In this document: one piece after another, positions 1 through 6,231 of the stretch | How positions within the stretch are numbered: position 1 is the stretch's first letter | How the letters are laid out: every line of letters begins with the position of its first letter | NCBI GenBank assembly: GCA_015767355.1 | Contig: JADWMH010000025.1 | Span: 1 to 15,209 of the forward strand | DNA length: 15,209 bases | Direction: 5' to 3' | Source: Gammaproteobacteria bacterium | GTDB taxonomy: Bacteria > Pseudomonadota > Gammaproteobacteria > Chromatiales > Chromatiaceae | Notes under the pieces: generated by a model | Databases searched by the model: none | The model's input: the letters and a program-made list of their open reading frames with translations, nothing else | Told to the model about the DNA's origin: nothing | Made by a program: the position numbers and the translations under genes

Positions 1-30
1 TGCGCTTAGCAAGCTCAGCACATCCTATGG
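1..30. repeat. Dispersed intergenic repeat, fragment
   Basis: The first 30 bases begin TGCGCTT and end CACATCCTATGG. The reverse complement of 10529-10557 has the same two ends with a partly different middle. This suggests two diverged copies, in opposite orientation, of a short intergenic repeat. The copy may continue beyond the left edge of the window. Confidence 0.45.
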
Positions 31-83
31 ATTGTGATCCTACACGGACTTATAGAGACGTTACGCTAATAAATCAAATAATA

Positions 84-112
84 TTACGAGGTATTGATAA
101 TTTTCGTATAGA
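84..112 (+). promoter_or_regulatory. Possible sigma-70 promoter of the H1-like gene
   Basis: A TATAGA -10-like hexamer at 107-112 lies 17 bases after a weak -35 (TTACGA, 84-89) in AT-rich DNA. Transcription would start near 119. That is after an in-frame ATG at 113 and before the GTG at 152, so it favours the GTG as the real start. The -35 matches only half the consensus. Confidence 0.3.
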
Positions 113-151
113 ATGCATGCCAGTTATCAATACCATTCAGAGAGAGAAATA

Positions 152-526
152 GTGAGCAAGAAAACAGAAGTCAAAGCAGTCGCAAAAAAGAAGGCGGTTT
201 CCAAGAAGGCAGTGGCCAAAAAGAAGGTTGTCACGAAGAAAAAAGCTGTTGCCAAAAAGGTTGTAGCAAAGAAGAGCGTTGCTAAAAAGGCAGCCCCTAA
301 AAAGGTGGCTCCCAAAAAGGCAGCCCCTAAAAAGGCGGCTCCCAAAAAAGCTGCAGCCAAAGCTCCTGTAAAGAAAGCCGTTGCAGCAATCGATCCGCAG
401 ATGCGTTATGAGATGATCGAGAAGATGGCATACTACCGCGCTAAGGAACGCAACTTCGCACCGGGCCATGAACATGTCGACTGGCTTGCCAGTGAGAAGA
501 AAATCGACAAGATGCTGAGTAAATAA
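152..526 (+). CDS. Histone H1-like Lys/Ala-rich protein with DUF2934 C-terminus
   Basis: This is a probable nucleoid-associated, DNA-binding protein of 124 residues. Residues 2 to about 80 are almost only Lys, Ala, Val and Pro in KKAV and APKK repeats, like the basic tail of eukaryotic H1 and bacterial Hc1-type proteins. The tail should bind DNA without sequence specificity through charge. The last 40 residues, from RYEMIEKMAYYRAKERNF to DWLASEKKIDKML, match the short helical DUF2934 pattern (AYYRAE-x-R-x-F-x-x-G then DWL-x-AE), which often caps such proteins. The GTG start at 152 is preferred. It follows a GAGAGA purine tract by a few bases and gives the family-like N-terminus SKKTEVKAV. The upstream ATG at 113 overlaps a probable -10 box and adds 13 residues that do not resemble the family. 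The role is inferred from composition; the DUF2934 assignment is by pattern only. Confidence 0.8.
   Translation: MSKKTEVKAVAKKKAVSKKAVAKKKVVTKKKAVAKKVVAKKSVAKKAAPKKVAPKKAAPKKAAPKKAAAKAPVKKAVAAIDPQMRYEMIEKMAYYRAKERNFAPGHEHVDWLASEKKIDKMLSK
284..343 (+). repeat. Tandem 30-bp repeat inside the H1-like gene
   Basis: Two adjacent 30-bp units, 284-313 and 314-343, differ at one base (T306 versus C336). Each encodes ten residues of the KKAAPKKVAP type. Near identity at the DNA level points to recent duplication or slippage, so the tail length probably varies between strains. Confidence 0.85.
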
Positions 527-548
527 TAAAAGCTTTACGGTTGCTGGA

Positions 549-594
549 GATGGCAAACGCCATCCCCGGGCCGGCAGCATCCCCTGCTGCCGGC
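549..594 (+). other. Two consecutive hairpins after the H1-like gene
   Basis: GATGGC (549-554) pairs with GCCATC (559-564) around an AAAC loop. GCCGGCAGCA (570-579) then pairs perfectly with TGCTGCCGGC (585-594) around TCCCC. No T-run follows, so this is not a standard intrinsic terminator. It may stabilise the 3' end of the upstream mRNA or act as an imperfect terminator. Confidence 0.5.
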
Positions 595-700
595 ATCCAC
601 ATAGCAAATTTCTTCCCGTCCCAAACCCGTAGGGTGTCAATAAGCGGTAGCGCATTGCACCGTATGAATGCCCCCACTCACTGCTATAATGCTCTCTATC

Positions 701-830
701 GAGTCTTTTGCAAAACTCAACAATAGTGAGTTTTGTCATCTCGAACGAATGTGAGAGATCTTATTAATCAATTCAGTCAAGATTTCTCCTTCCAGTCGAA
801 ATGACAGTTATAGAGTTGTGCAAGAGGTTC
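701..830. repeat. Nested inverted-repeat (MITE-like) element
   Basis: This element fills most of the gene-free stretch 527-864. Its outer arms, 701-718 and 813-830, match at 14 of 18 positions. Inside, TGTCATCTCGA (from 734) faces CGAAATGACA (to 806). GAGAGATCTT (to 762) faces AAGATTTCTC. A separate perfect 9-bp hairpin (CAAAACTCA, 711-719, with TGAGTTTTG, 727-735) sits in the left arm. A TA dinucleotide lies at or near each outer edge. No coding capacity is visible. The TGTCAT...ATGACA ends resemble those of the element after gltA. The remaining bases of the gap contain the two hairpins listed separately and the efpL leader. Confidence 0.6.
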
Positions 831-864
831 TAGCCAACGCGAAAATAAGTACCGGGAGAGAGAC

Positions 865-1431
865 TTGCCAAAGGCGTGTGATTTGAAAAAAGGGGATATC
901 GTCGAGATCGATGATGCGCCCCATGCCGTCAGGCGGGTGGAGAGCAAAAGCCCATCCTCCCGCGGTGCTGCAACACTCTACAAAATCCGTTTTAAAAACC
1001 TCAAAACAGGACAGAAACTGGACCAGTCACTGAAGGGTGATGATTACCTCAGGGATAGCGACTGCTCCCGTGTACAGGTTCAGTACTCCTATCAGGATGG
1101 CAACATTCTGATGTTTATGAACCTTGAGGATTACTCCCAGTATGGACTCAACCGGGAAGATCTTGAGGGGCAGATTGAGTACCTGTTAGAAGGGATGGAG
1201 GGGATTCTGGCGTTGCTGGTTGATGGCGAAATTCTTGCCATCGAGCTGCCGCAGTCAGTCAGCCTGACGATCGCGGACACCACGCCCGGCGTAAAAGGCG
1301 CCACGGCAACAGGCAGAACCAAACCGGCAACGCTGGTGACAGGGCTGGAAATCCAGGTTCCTGAATATCTCGAGAGCGGAGAGCTGGTCAAGGTCAATAC
1401 CGCCACCGGCAGTTTCATCTCGCGCGCATGA
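865..1431 (+). CDS. efpL: Elongation factor P-like protein EfpL (YeiP)
   Basis: EfpL is an EF-P paralogue that binds the ribosome near the E site and relieves stalling at polyproline and some other sequences. At 188 residues it matches the family length. An N-terminal KOW-like domain (about 1-65) is followed by two OB-type domains. The N-terminus MPKACDLKKGDIV, the loop SPSSRGAATLYKIRF with Arg33 at its tip, ATGRTKPATL and the end VPEYLESGELVKVNT are typical of EfpL. The tip is Arg rather than the Lys modified by EpmA in EF-P, so no beta-lysylation is expected. The start is TTG at 865: it gives the family N-terminus, GGAG lies six bases upstream (855-858), and no ATG or GTG in this frame precedes it. 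The next gene, darP, starts 23 bases after the stop, so co-transcription is likely. Confidence is high for the family. Confidence 0.93.
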   Translation: MPKACDLKKGDIVEIDDAPHAVRRVESKSPSSRGAATLYKIRFKNLKTGQKLDQSLKGDDYLRDSDCSRVQVQYSYQDGNILMFMNLEDYSQYGLNREDLEGQIEYLLEGMEGILALLVDGEILAIELPQSVSLTIADTTPGVKGATATGRTKPATLVTGLEIQVPEYLESGELVKVNTATGSFISRA

Positions 1432-1454
1432 GAATAAATATTCGCTATTGAAAA

Positions 1455-1964
1455 ATGGAATCAGAGACGTCTACAACTGAAGTCAAAAGCAAATCACAAA
1501 TCAAACGTGAATTGCATCTTCTGCATGAGCTTGGCAAGCAACTGGTGGCATTGCCGCAATCCCGACTGCGCGTGCTGGGGCTGACTGAGCCGCTGCAAAC
1601 GGCGATCATGGATGCCAGGCGTTTCAAACGGGGAGCGCTCAAGCGCCAGCTGCAATATATCGCTGGTTTGATGCGCGAAGTGGATGCAGCAGCCGTGCAG
1701 CAGGCGCTGGATGCTTTTCACCGTCCGCAGCAGCAGGAGGTCGAGGCTCTTCATGAGGTTGAAGCGTGGCGCGACGCGCTGCTGGCCGGCGACGACGCGC
1801 TGCTGGATGAACTGGTTGGACGTTTTCTAAATGCTGACCGCCAGCATCTGCGCCAGTTGGTGCGCAACGCAAGCAGGGAGCGGCAGTTGAACAAGCCGCC
1901 AAAGTCCGCACGGGCGCTGTTCCGTGAACTCTCCTCGCTGCGCGCAGAGAACTGTAATCCTTGA
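1455..1964 (+). CDS. darP: Ribosome biogenesis protein DarP/YjgA (DUF615)
   Basis: This is a 169-residue homologue of E. coli YjgA, also called DarP, a small helical protein that binds late 50S assembly intermediates and aids maturation around the peptidyl-transferase centre. The family signatures are SKSQIKRELHLLHELGKQL near the N-terminus (about 12-30), RRFKRGALKRQLQYIAGLMR (about 55-75), and the C-terminal RQLVRNASRE and SARALFREL segments. It is slightly shorter than the roughly 180-residue E. coli protein but looks complete. No good Shine-Dalgarno precedes the ATG at 1455; the upstream bases are A-rich, and translation may depend partly on coupling to efpL, which ends 23 bases before. 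The next gene starts 19 bases after its stop. Pairing with efpL puts two ribosome-acting proteins in one probable transcript. Confidence 0.92.
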   Translation: MESETSTTEVKSKSQIKRELHLLHELGKQLVALPQSRLRVLGLTEPLQTAIMDARRFKRGALKRQLQYIAGLMREVDAAAVQQALDAFHRPQQQEVEALHEVEAWRDALLAGDDALLDELVGRFLNADRQHLRQLVRNASRERQLNKPPKSARALFRELSSLRAENCNP

Positions 1965-1983
1965 GCGATCAGCAGCTTTACAA

Positions 1984-3654
1984 ATGAATCAAATTTCAAT
2001 AATGACTCTCGCCAAGACGCAAAGCATCTTGTTACTGCTGCTCGCATGGTCACAGCCCGGCTGGAGTTCTGATGAGGGGCCGGCCTATCTTAACCAGCTG
2101 CGCGTTCAGGCGGGAATGACGATGCTGCAGCAGCAACAACCGGCATTGACTCGGGCGGCGCAGAATCACGCCGCTTATCTGGCGAATAATCACTGGAGAG
2201 ATGATGAGCAGCCACTCCATTCGGCGCATACCGAAGAGCCTGGCGGCAGCCTCTTTACAGGTGAAAAAGTGGCGCAGCGTGTGCAGCACACCGGCTATCC
2301 GCATGACGCAGTACTCGAAAATGTCAGTCAGGGATATGCTGATCGTCAGATGCATACCGCGATCGATGGACTCATGAGTGCTATCTATCACCGCTTTACC
2401 TTTTTGAATTTTGCCGTGGACGAAATAGGCGTTGGCGCTGAGGAGGGTGTGCAGGTTTTTGAACTTGGGCGCTCGGATTTACGCGAACTCTGTATGCAAA
2501 CCGGTAGTGATGCTTTCTTTACGCCGCCTGTCTACTGTCTCGACAGACTCGTCAAGGGCAGCTACCACGACAATTTGTGCCGGCAGATTCCGCCCCGGGC
2601 GCTCTATCAGGAGCCGTGGCATGAGACCTGCTCGAACGGTGCCCGTCTTGATGCAGGCTATATGCGGGAATTCTGCCGGCAGCCTCCTGCGTCTGCACTG
2701 CAGCAGGGGCCGGGACGTTATTACAGCCTTTGTAATGCTCGCCGGAAGGTGCGCAGTGGATGGTTTGATCAACTCTGTACAAGCCCTCCGGCTGCAGCGC
2801 GCTATCGTCAAAACGGCAGTTACTACACAATTTGTGACAGCAAAACACGGGTGAGTGAAAACTGGTACAGGGATGTGTGCTCTCAGGCCCCGGAAACAGC
2901 CCTCTACAAGGAGTCGGCGAGCTATCAACTCTTTTGCTCAAACACTCCCCGCAAGGTGCGCCCTGAATTTATGCAGCAGCAATTGATCGAGAGGCAGTTA
3001 CAGAACCCCGAACTGGTATTATGGCCGGCGGATGGAGCAGTGGATATCCCTCCCGCATTTTTCGAGGAGGAGCCGGATCCGTTGCCGGACTTCTCTGTGT
3101 CGGGTTATCCGCTCTCGATCCAGGTCAATCCCGCGGTCTGGAAAAAGGTTTCACTGGTCAGTTTTATGCTGTATCAAAAGAGAGGGGATGAGTGGGTCAA
3201 CGTCGATATCCTGCCGCCGATGAATAGCTCCAATGATCCCCATGGCCGTTTTAGCGAGCATCAGTTTGCCCTCTTTCCGGTGGCGCGGCTGCAGTGGAAA
3301 AGTCATTACAAGGCGGTTGCCGAGATGAAGCTGGATGGTGATCGACGTCACATCGAGTGGTCTTTCACCACTCGTGACCCGGGTGGTGAGCTGATTGATC
3401 TGAGTGTGAAAAAAGGTCCGCACACGCTCAACATCAACCGGGACTACACTCTTTACTGGCCGGTGCGCCATGGCGCACATCGTCCTGCAACAAGCGAGGT
3501 GGGAACCAGGTATCTCGAGGGTACTGACATGCAGTTAACGCTGATAGATCCGGATACGGTCAAGTTGCGCGTGCAGGCGGATGTATGCGCAAAAGTTGGC
3601 GTGGAGTTTTCCCGTGATCGCAAGGCGGAGTTCCAGTTGGTTGGATGCAGGTAA
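1984..3654 (+). CDS. Exported CAP/SCP-domain protein with five two-cysteine repeats
   Basis: This protein of 556 residues has a signal peptide (residues 1 to about 28: a Leu-rich core, then WSQPGWS), so it should act in the periplasm, on the surface or outside. Residues about 30-165 form a CAP (SCP/PR-1) domain with the usual pocket residues H79 (PLHS), E112 (LEN), H136 (YHRF) and E147 (DEIG). Residues 168-333 hold five repeats with ten cysteines at 170, 185, 199, 216, 231, 250, 265, 284, 299 and 318. The last units have an exact 34-residue period (19 + 15). An aromatic-rich beta region follows, opening with PPAFFEEEPDPLPDF and resembling an Ig-like domain, and then a tail with two more cysteines. 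ATG 1984 is chosen because the in-frame GTG at 1924 overlaps darP and would bury the signal peptide; ATG 2002 remains possible. The substrate is unknown. The gene follows darP by 19 bases. Confidence 0.85.
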   Translation: MNQISIMTLAKTQSILLLLLAWSQPGWSSDEGPAYLNQLRVQAGMTMLQQQQPALTRAAQNHAAYLANNHWRDDEQPLHSAHTEEPGGSLFTGEKVAQRVQHTGYPHDAVLENVSQGYADRQMHTAIDGLMSAIYHRFTFLNFAVDEIGVGAEEGVQVFELGRSDLRELCMQTGSDAFFTPPVYCLDRLVKGSYHDNLCRQIPPRALYQEPWHETCSNGARLDAGYMREFCRQPPASALQQGPGRYYSLCNARRKVRSGWFDQLCTSPPAAARYRQNGSYYTICDSKTRVSENWYRDVCSQAPETALYKESASYQLFCSNTPRKVRPEFMQQQLIERQLQNPELVLWPADGAVDIPPAFFEEEPDPLPDFSVSGYPLSIQVNPAVWKKVSLVSFMLYQKRGDEWVNVDILPPMNSSNDPHGRFSEHQFALFPVARLQWKSHYKAVAEMKLDGDRRHIEWSFTTRDPGGELIDLSVKKGPHTLNINRDYTLYWPVRHGAHRPATSEVGTRYLEGTDMQLTLIDPDTVKLRVQADVCAKVGVEFSRDRKAEFQLVGCR

Positions 3655-3701
3655 GTAAAGCTCATCGATTCTCATCTATACTAAAGAAGTTCTGATTATT
3701 G

Positions 3702-3729
3702 TGTCATTGCGAGGAACGAAGCAATCTCG
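3702..3729. repeat. Dispersed GTCATTGCGAGGAACGAAGC-type repeat
   Basis: The stretch GTCATTGCGAGGAACGAAGC, continued by AATCTCGT, belongs to a repeat type seen in intergenic DNA of many environmental bacteria (from memory). ATTGC (3706-3710) and GCAAT (3721-3725) form its short inverted ends. It lies between the CAP gene and mdh. Only one end of the longer hairpin form seems present. Confidence 0.6.
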
Positions 3730-3732
3730 TAC

Positions 3733-3748
3733 TGAAGTGATCACATCA
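3733..3748. promoter_or_regulatory. Palindrome upstream of mdh
   Basis: TGAAGTGATCACATCA is an 8+8 palindrome with seven of eight positions paired, centred on TGATCA and ending 35 bases before the mdh start. It could be an operator for a dimeric regulator of mdh-gltA. The half-site spacing does not fit a classical CRP or FNR site, so no regulator is assigned. Confidence 0.3.
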
Positions 3749-3783
3749 TGGCAGCAACACCCACCCGTTAAGAGGAGAACAGA

Positions 3784-4704
3784 GTGAAAAAAATAACCAT
3801 CATTGGCGCCGGGCGCGTAGGTGAAACCAGCGCGCAGATTCTGGCGGAGCAGGAGTTGTGCGGTGAGGTCGTCCTCATTGATATCCGTGAAGATGCGCCC
3901 CAGGGGGTGGCGCTGGATATTTATCAGACAGCGCCTTTTTTTGATTTTGATACGATCGTAACCGGCAGTAATGATCCCGCCGCCATGCAGGACTCCGAAC
4001 TGGTGGTGATTACTGCCGGAGTGGCGCGCAAGCCCGGGATGTCGCGTTCGGACGTGCTGCACACCAATATAACTATTCTGGATGCTATTCTGGATGATGT
4101 AATGCGCTATGCGCCGCAGTGCATGCTGCTGCTGGTGAGCAATCCGGTGGATATTCTGACATACCATGCGTGGAAGCGCACCGGCTGGGATCGTTCCCGC
4201 ATTCTTGGTCAGGCGGGGGTGCTGGACTCCTCGCGCATGGCCGCTTTTATCGCCATGGAGACGGGTTTCTCGGCGCAGGACATCACAACCATTGTACTCG
4301 GAGGGCACGGCGATACCATGGTGCCTTTGCCCCGTTTTTGCACCATCAATGGAATTCCTGTTTCGCATTTCATCGATGATGAAAGCATGCAGCTGATTAT
4401 CGATAGAACCCGCTCGGGTGGAGCTGAGATCCTGGCGCTGCGCAAGAACTCCAGCGCCTATGACGCCCCTGGCGCATCTGTGGCCATCATGGTGGACGCC
4501 ATCTGTCACAACCGACGGCGCATCCTGCCGACCGTTGCTATTCTCGACGGTGAGTATGGTGAAGTGGATCTTGCAATGGGAGTGCCCTGCGTGCTATCCC
4601 GCAGCGGCATCGAGAAAATTATCGAGATGCCGTTGAATGAATCCGAGCAGCAGTTGTTTAGCGATTCGTCTGCAGCAGTGCGAGCGGATATCGAACGGCT
4701 GTGA
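3784..4704 (+). CDS. mdh: Malate dehydrogenase, LDH-like type
   Basis: Mdh performs the NAD-dependent oxidation of malate to oxaloacetate in the TCA cycle. The 306-residue protein belongs to the LDH-like MDH group (MDH type 3), not the E. coli type with GAAGGIGQ. Visible features are the Rossmann loop GAGRVG (8-13) with Asp33 at the end of the second strand, which favours NAD over NADP; the mobile loop ARKPGMSRSD carrying substrate Arg82 and Arg88; Asn120 in SNPVD; Asp148 and Arg151 in VLDSSRM; and catalytic His175 in GGHGD. The Arg in the ARKPGM loop marks malate rather than lactate specificity. The GTG start at 3784 follows a strong AGAGGAG Shine-Dalgarno. gltA begins 46 bases downstream, so malate-derived oxaloacetate and its condensing enzyme are probably made from one transcript. 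Confidence 0.95.
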   Translation: MKKITIIGAGRVGETSAQILAEQELCGEVVLIDIREDAPQGVALDIYQTAPFFDFDTIVTGSNDPAAMQDSELVVITAGVARKPGMSRSDVLHTNITILDAILDDVMRYAPQCMLLLVSNPVDILTYHAWKRTGWDRSRILGQAGVLDSSRMAAFIAMETGFSAQDITTIVLGGHGDTMVPLPRFCTINGIPVSHFIDDESMQLIIDRTRSGGAEILALRKNSSAYDAPGASVAIMVDAICHNRRRILPTVAILDGEYGEVDLAMGVPCVLSRSGIEKIIEMPLNESEQQLFSDSSAAVRADIERL

Positions 4705-4750
4705 ATAAATCAGGTAGAATGAAACTCTTTTTCAATGCGAGGGCTGAGTG

Positions 4751-6043
4751 ATGTCTGACACAGTGACCCTGACTGATAATACAACCGGAAGGTCCGTCGA
4801 ATTGCCCATCCAGCGCGGAAGCGAGGGACCCGGGGCGATCGATATCTCCACACTCTATCGTGAGACGGGGCTGTTTACCTATGACCCGGGTTTCGTTGCC
4901 ACTGCAAGCTGCCACAGTGCAATCACCTATATCGACGGTGAAGCGGGGATTTTGCGTTATCGCGGCTATCCTATCGAACAATTGGCGGAGCACTGCACCT
5001 TCATGGAGGTTGCGCATCTGCTGATTTGCGGTGAATTACCCGGCGTTGAAAAGCTCGCTGAATTTCAGTCGACGATTCACAAGCACATGATGGTCAACGA
5101 GTCGCTGACCAAGTTTTTCCAGGGGTTTCGCTACGACTCGCATCCGATGGCAATGATGGCCGGCGTGGTGGCGTCACTCTCCGCCTTCTACCATGACACC
5201 CTGGATATCGAGAATCTCGAACACCGCGCAGAGGCAGCCCAGCGCATGATAGCCAAGGTCGCCACGATTGCAGCGGCTTCCTACAAGCGCAACATCGGCG
5301 AACCTTTCATGTATCCGCAGAATAATTTGCACTACTGTGACAATCTGCTGCACATGATGTTTGCCACGCCCTGCGGTCCTTATGAGAGCGACCCGGTTGC
5401 TGTGCGCGCACTGAATATTCTCTTTATCCTGCACGCGGATCATGAGCAGAATGCCAGCACCTCGACCGTGCGGCTCGCCGCCAGTTCCGGAGCCAATCCC
5501 TACGCCTGTATCGCAGCAGGAGTCACCTCCCTGTGGGGGCCGGCTCACGGCGGAGCCAATGAGGCGGTGCTGAAGCAGCTCGATGAGATTGGCTGCAGAG
5601 AGAATATTCCCAAATTTATCGCCCGCGCCAAGGATAAGGATGATCCGTTTCGTCTCATGGGCTTCGGCCACAGGGTCTACAAGAATTACGACCCCCGCGC
5701 CACGATTATCCGCCAGGTTGCCCACGAGGTATTGGAGAATTACCAGGGCAAGGACAGGCGCATGTTCGATCTTGCCCTTGAACTCGAAGAGATAGCGCTC
5801 AAGGATGAATACTTCGTCGAGCGCAAGCTCTACCCCAACGTCGATTTCTATTCAGGTATGATCTACCATGCGCTGGGAATCCCGCGCAACATGCTGACGG
5901 TGATGTTCGCCGTGGCCAGGACGGCTGGCTGGGTGTCGCACTGGATGGAGATGATGTGCGATCCTGTCAAACGCATCGGCCGTCCCCGCCAGGTCTATGA
6001 CGGCGCCGTCAAACGTGATTTTGTGCCGATGGATCAGCGCTAA
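4751..6043 (+). CDS. gltA: Citrate synthase, type I
   Basis: Citrate synthase condenses acetyl-CoA and oxaloacetate to citrate, the entry step of the TCA cycle. The 430-residue protein is collinear with E. coli GltA, including the N-terminal small beta domain that the shorter type II enzymes lack (VELPIQRGSEGP and ASCHSAITYIDGEAGILRYR). The catalytic triad is present: His266 (WGPAHGGANEA), His307 (MGFGHRVYKNYDPR) and Asp365 (YPNVDFYSG). The segment HADHEQNASTSTVR is also typical. In E. coli this type is a hexamer inhibited by NADH. The cysteine labelled in that allosteric site has a counterpart here (Cys208, TPCGP), so similar control is plausible but not shown. ATG 4751 is preferred over GTG 4748 because a GAGGG motif lies about seven bases before it. 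No terminator follows; a repeat element begins 14 bases after the stop. Confidence 0.96.
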   Translation: MSDTVTLTDNTTGRSVELPIQRGSEGPGAIDISTLYRETGLFTYDPGFVATASCHSAITYIDGEAGILRYRGYPIEQLAEHCTFMEVAHLLICGELPGVEKLAEFQSTIHKHMMVNESLTKFFQGFRYDSHPMAMMAGVVASLSAFYHDTLDIENLEHRAEAAQRMIAKVATIAAASYKRNIGEPFMYPQNNLHYCDNLLHMMFATPCGPYESDPVAVRALNILFILHADHEQNASTSTVRLAASSGANPYACIAAGVTSLWGPAHGGANEAVLKQLDEIGCRENIPKFIARAKDKDDPFRLMGFGHRVYKNYDPRATIIRQVAHEVLENYQGKDRRMFDLALELEEIALKDEYFVERKLYPNVDFYSGMIYHALGIPRNMLTVMFAVARTAGWVSHWMEMMCDPVKRIGRPRQVYDGAVKRDFVPMDQR

Positions 6044-6047
6044 AGGA

Positions 6048-6201
6048 GAGCTGTTTTGTCATCTCGACGAAGGCCGTTCCTGTGCATCCTGCCCTCACGG
6101 CATTTGTACATCCATGTACGGCAGAGGGATCTTCAGTCCTGCGCCAAAAGATCCCTCGTCGATCGTTCCTCACTTCCCTCGGGATGACAAGTGAGCTGTT
6201 T
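6048..6201. mobile_element. MITE-like repeat with possible 9-bp target duplication
   Basis: TGTCATCTCGA (from 6057) and the inverted end CCCTCGGGATGACA (to 6189) bound a non-coding element. An inner perfect 10-bp inverted repeat, GAGGGATCTT (6124-6133) with AAGATCCCTC (6148-6157), lies off-centre. The 9-mer GAGCTGTTT occurs directly on both sides, at 6048-6056 and 6193-6201, as a target duplication would. The right copy is three bases beyond the inverted end. There is no transposase, so any movement would have been in trans. It sits between the convergent gltA and the - strand gene ending at 6232. Confidence 0.55.
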
Positions 6202-6231
6202 CCGTATTCCCCCGGTCTTGTGGCCGCACAA

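Noticed and set aside
541..726. Small + strand reading frame after the H1-like gene
   Set aside because: It runs through the hairpins into the repeat element, and no protein family is visible.
137..739. Long - strand reading frame of 200 codons across the H1-like gene
   Set aside because: Its low-complexity Phe/Leu/Cys-rich product mirrors the Lys/Ala-rich + strand gene, and it runs into the hairpin and repeat region without a family match.
3677..3682. TATACT as a -10 for mdh
   Set aside because: No acceptable -35 lies at 16-18 bases upstream, and the hexamer alone is common in such DNA.
3676..4509. 277-codon - strand reading frame opposite mdh
   Set aside because: It lies opposite a clear mdh gene with all catalytic residues, has no recognisable domain, and its N-terminal part comes from the antisense of the enzyme.
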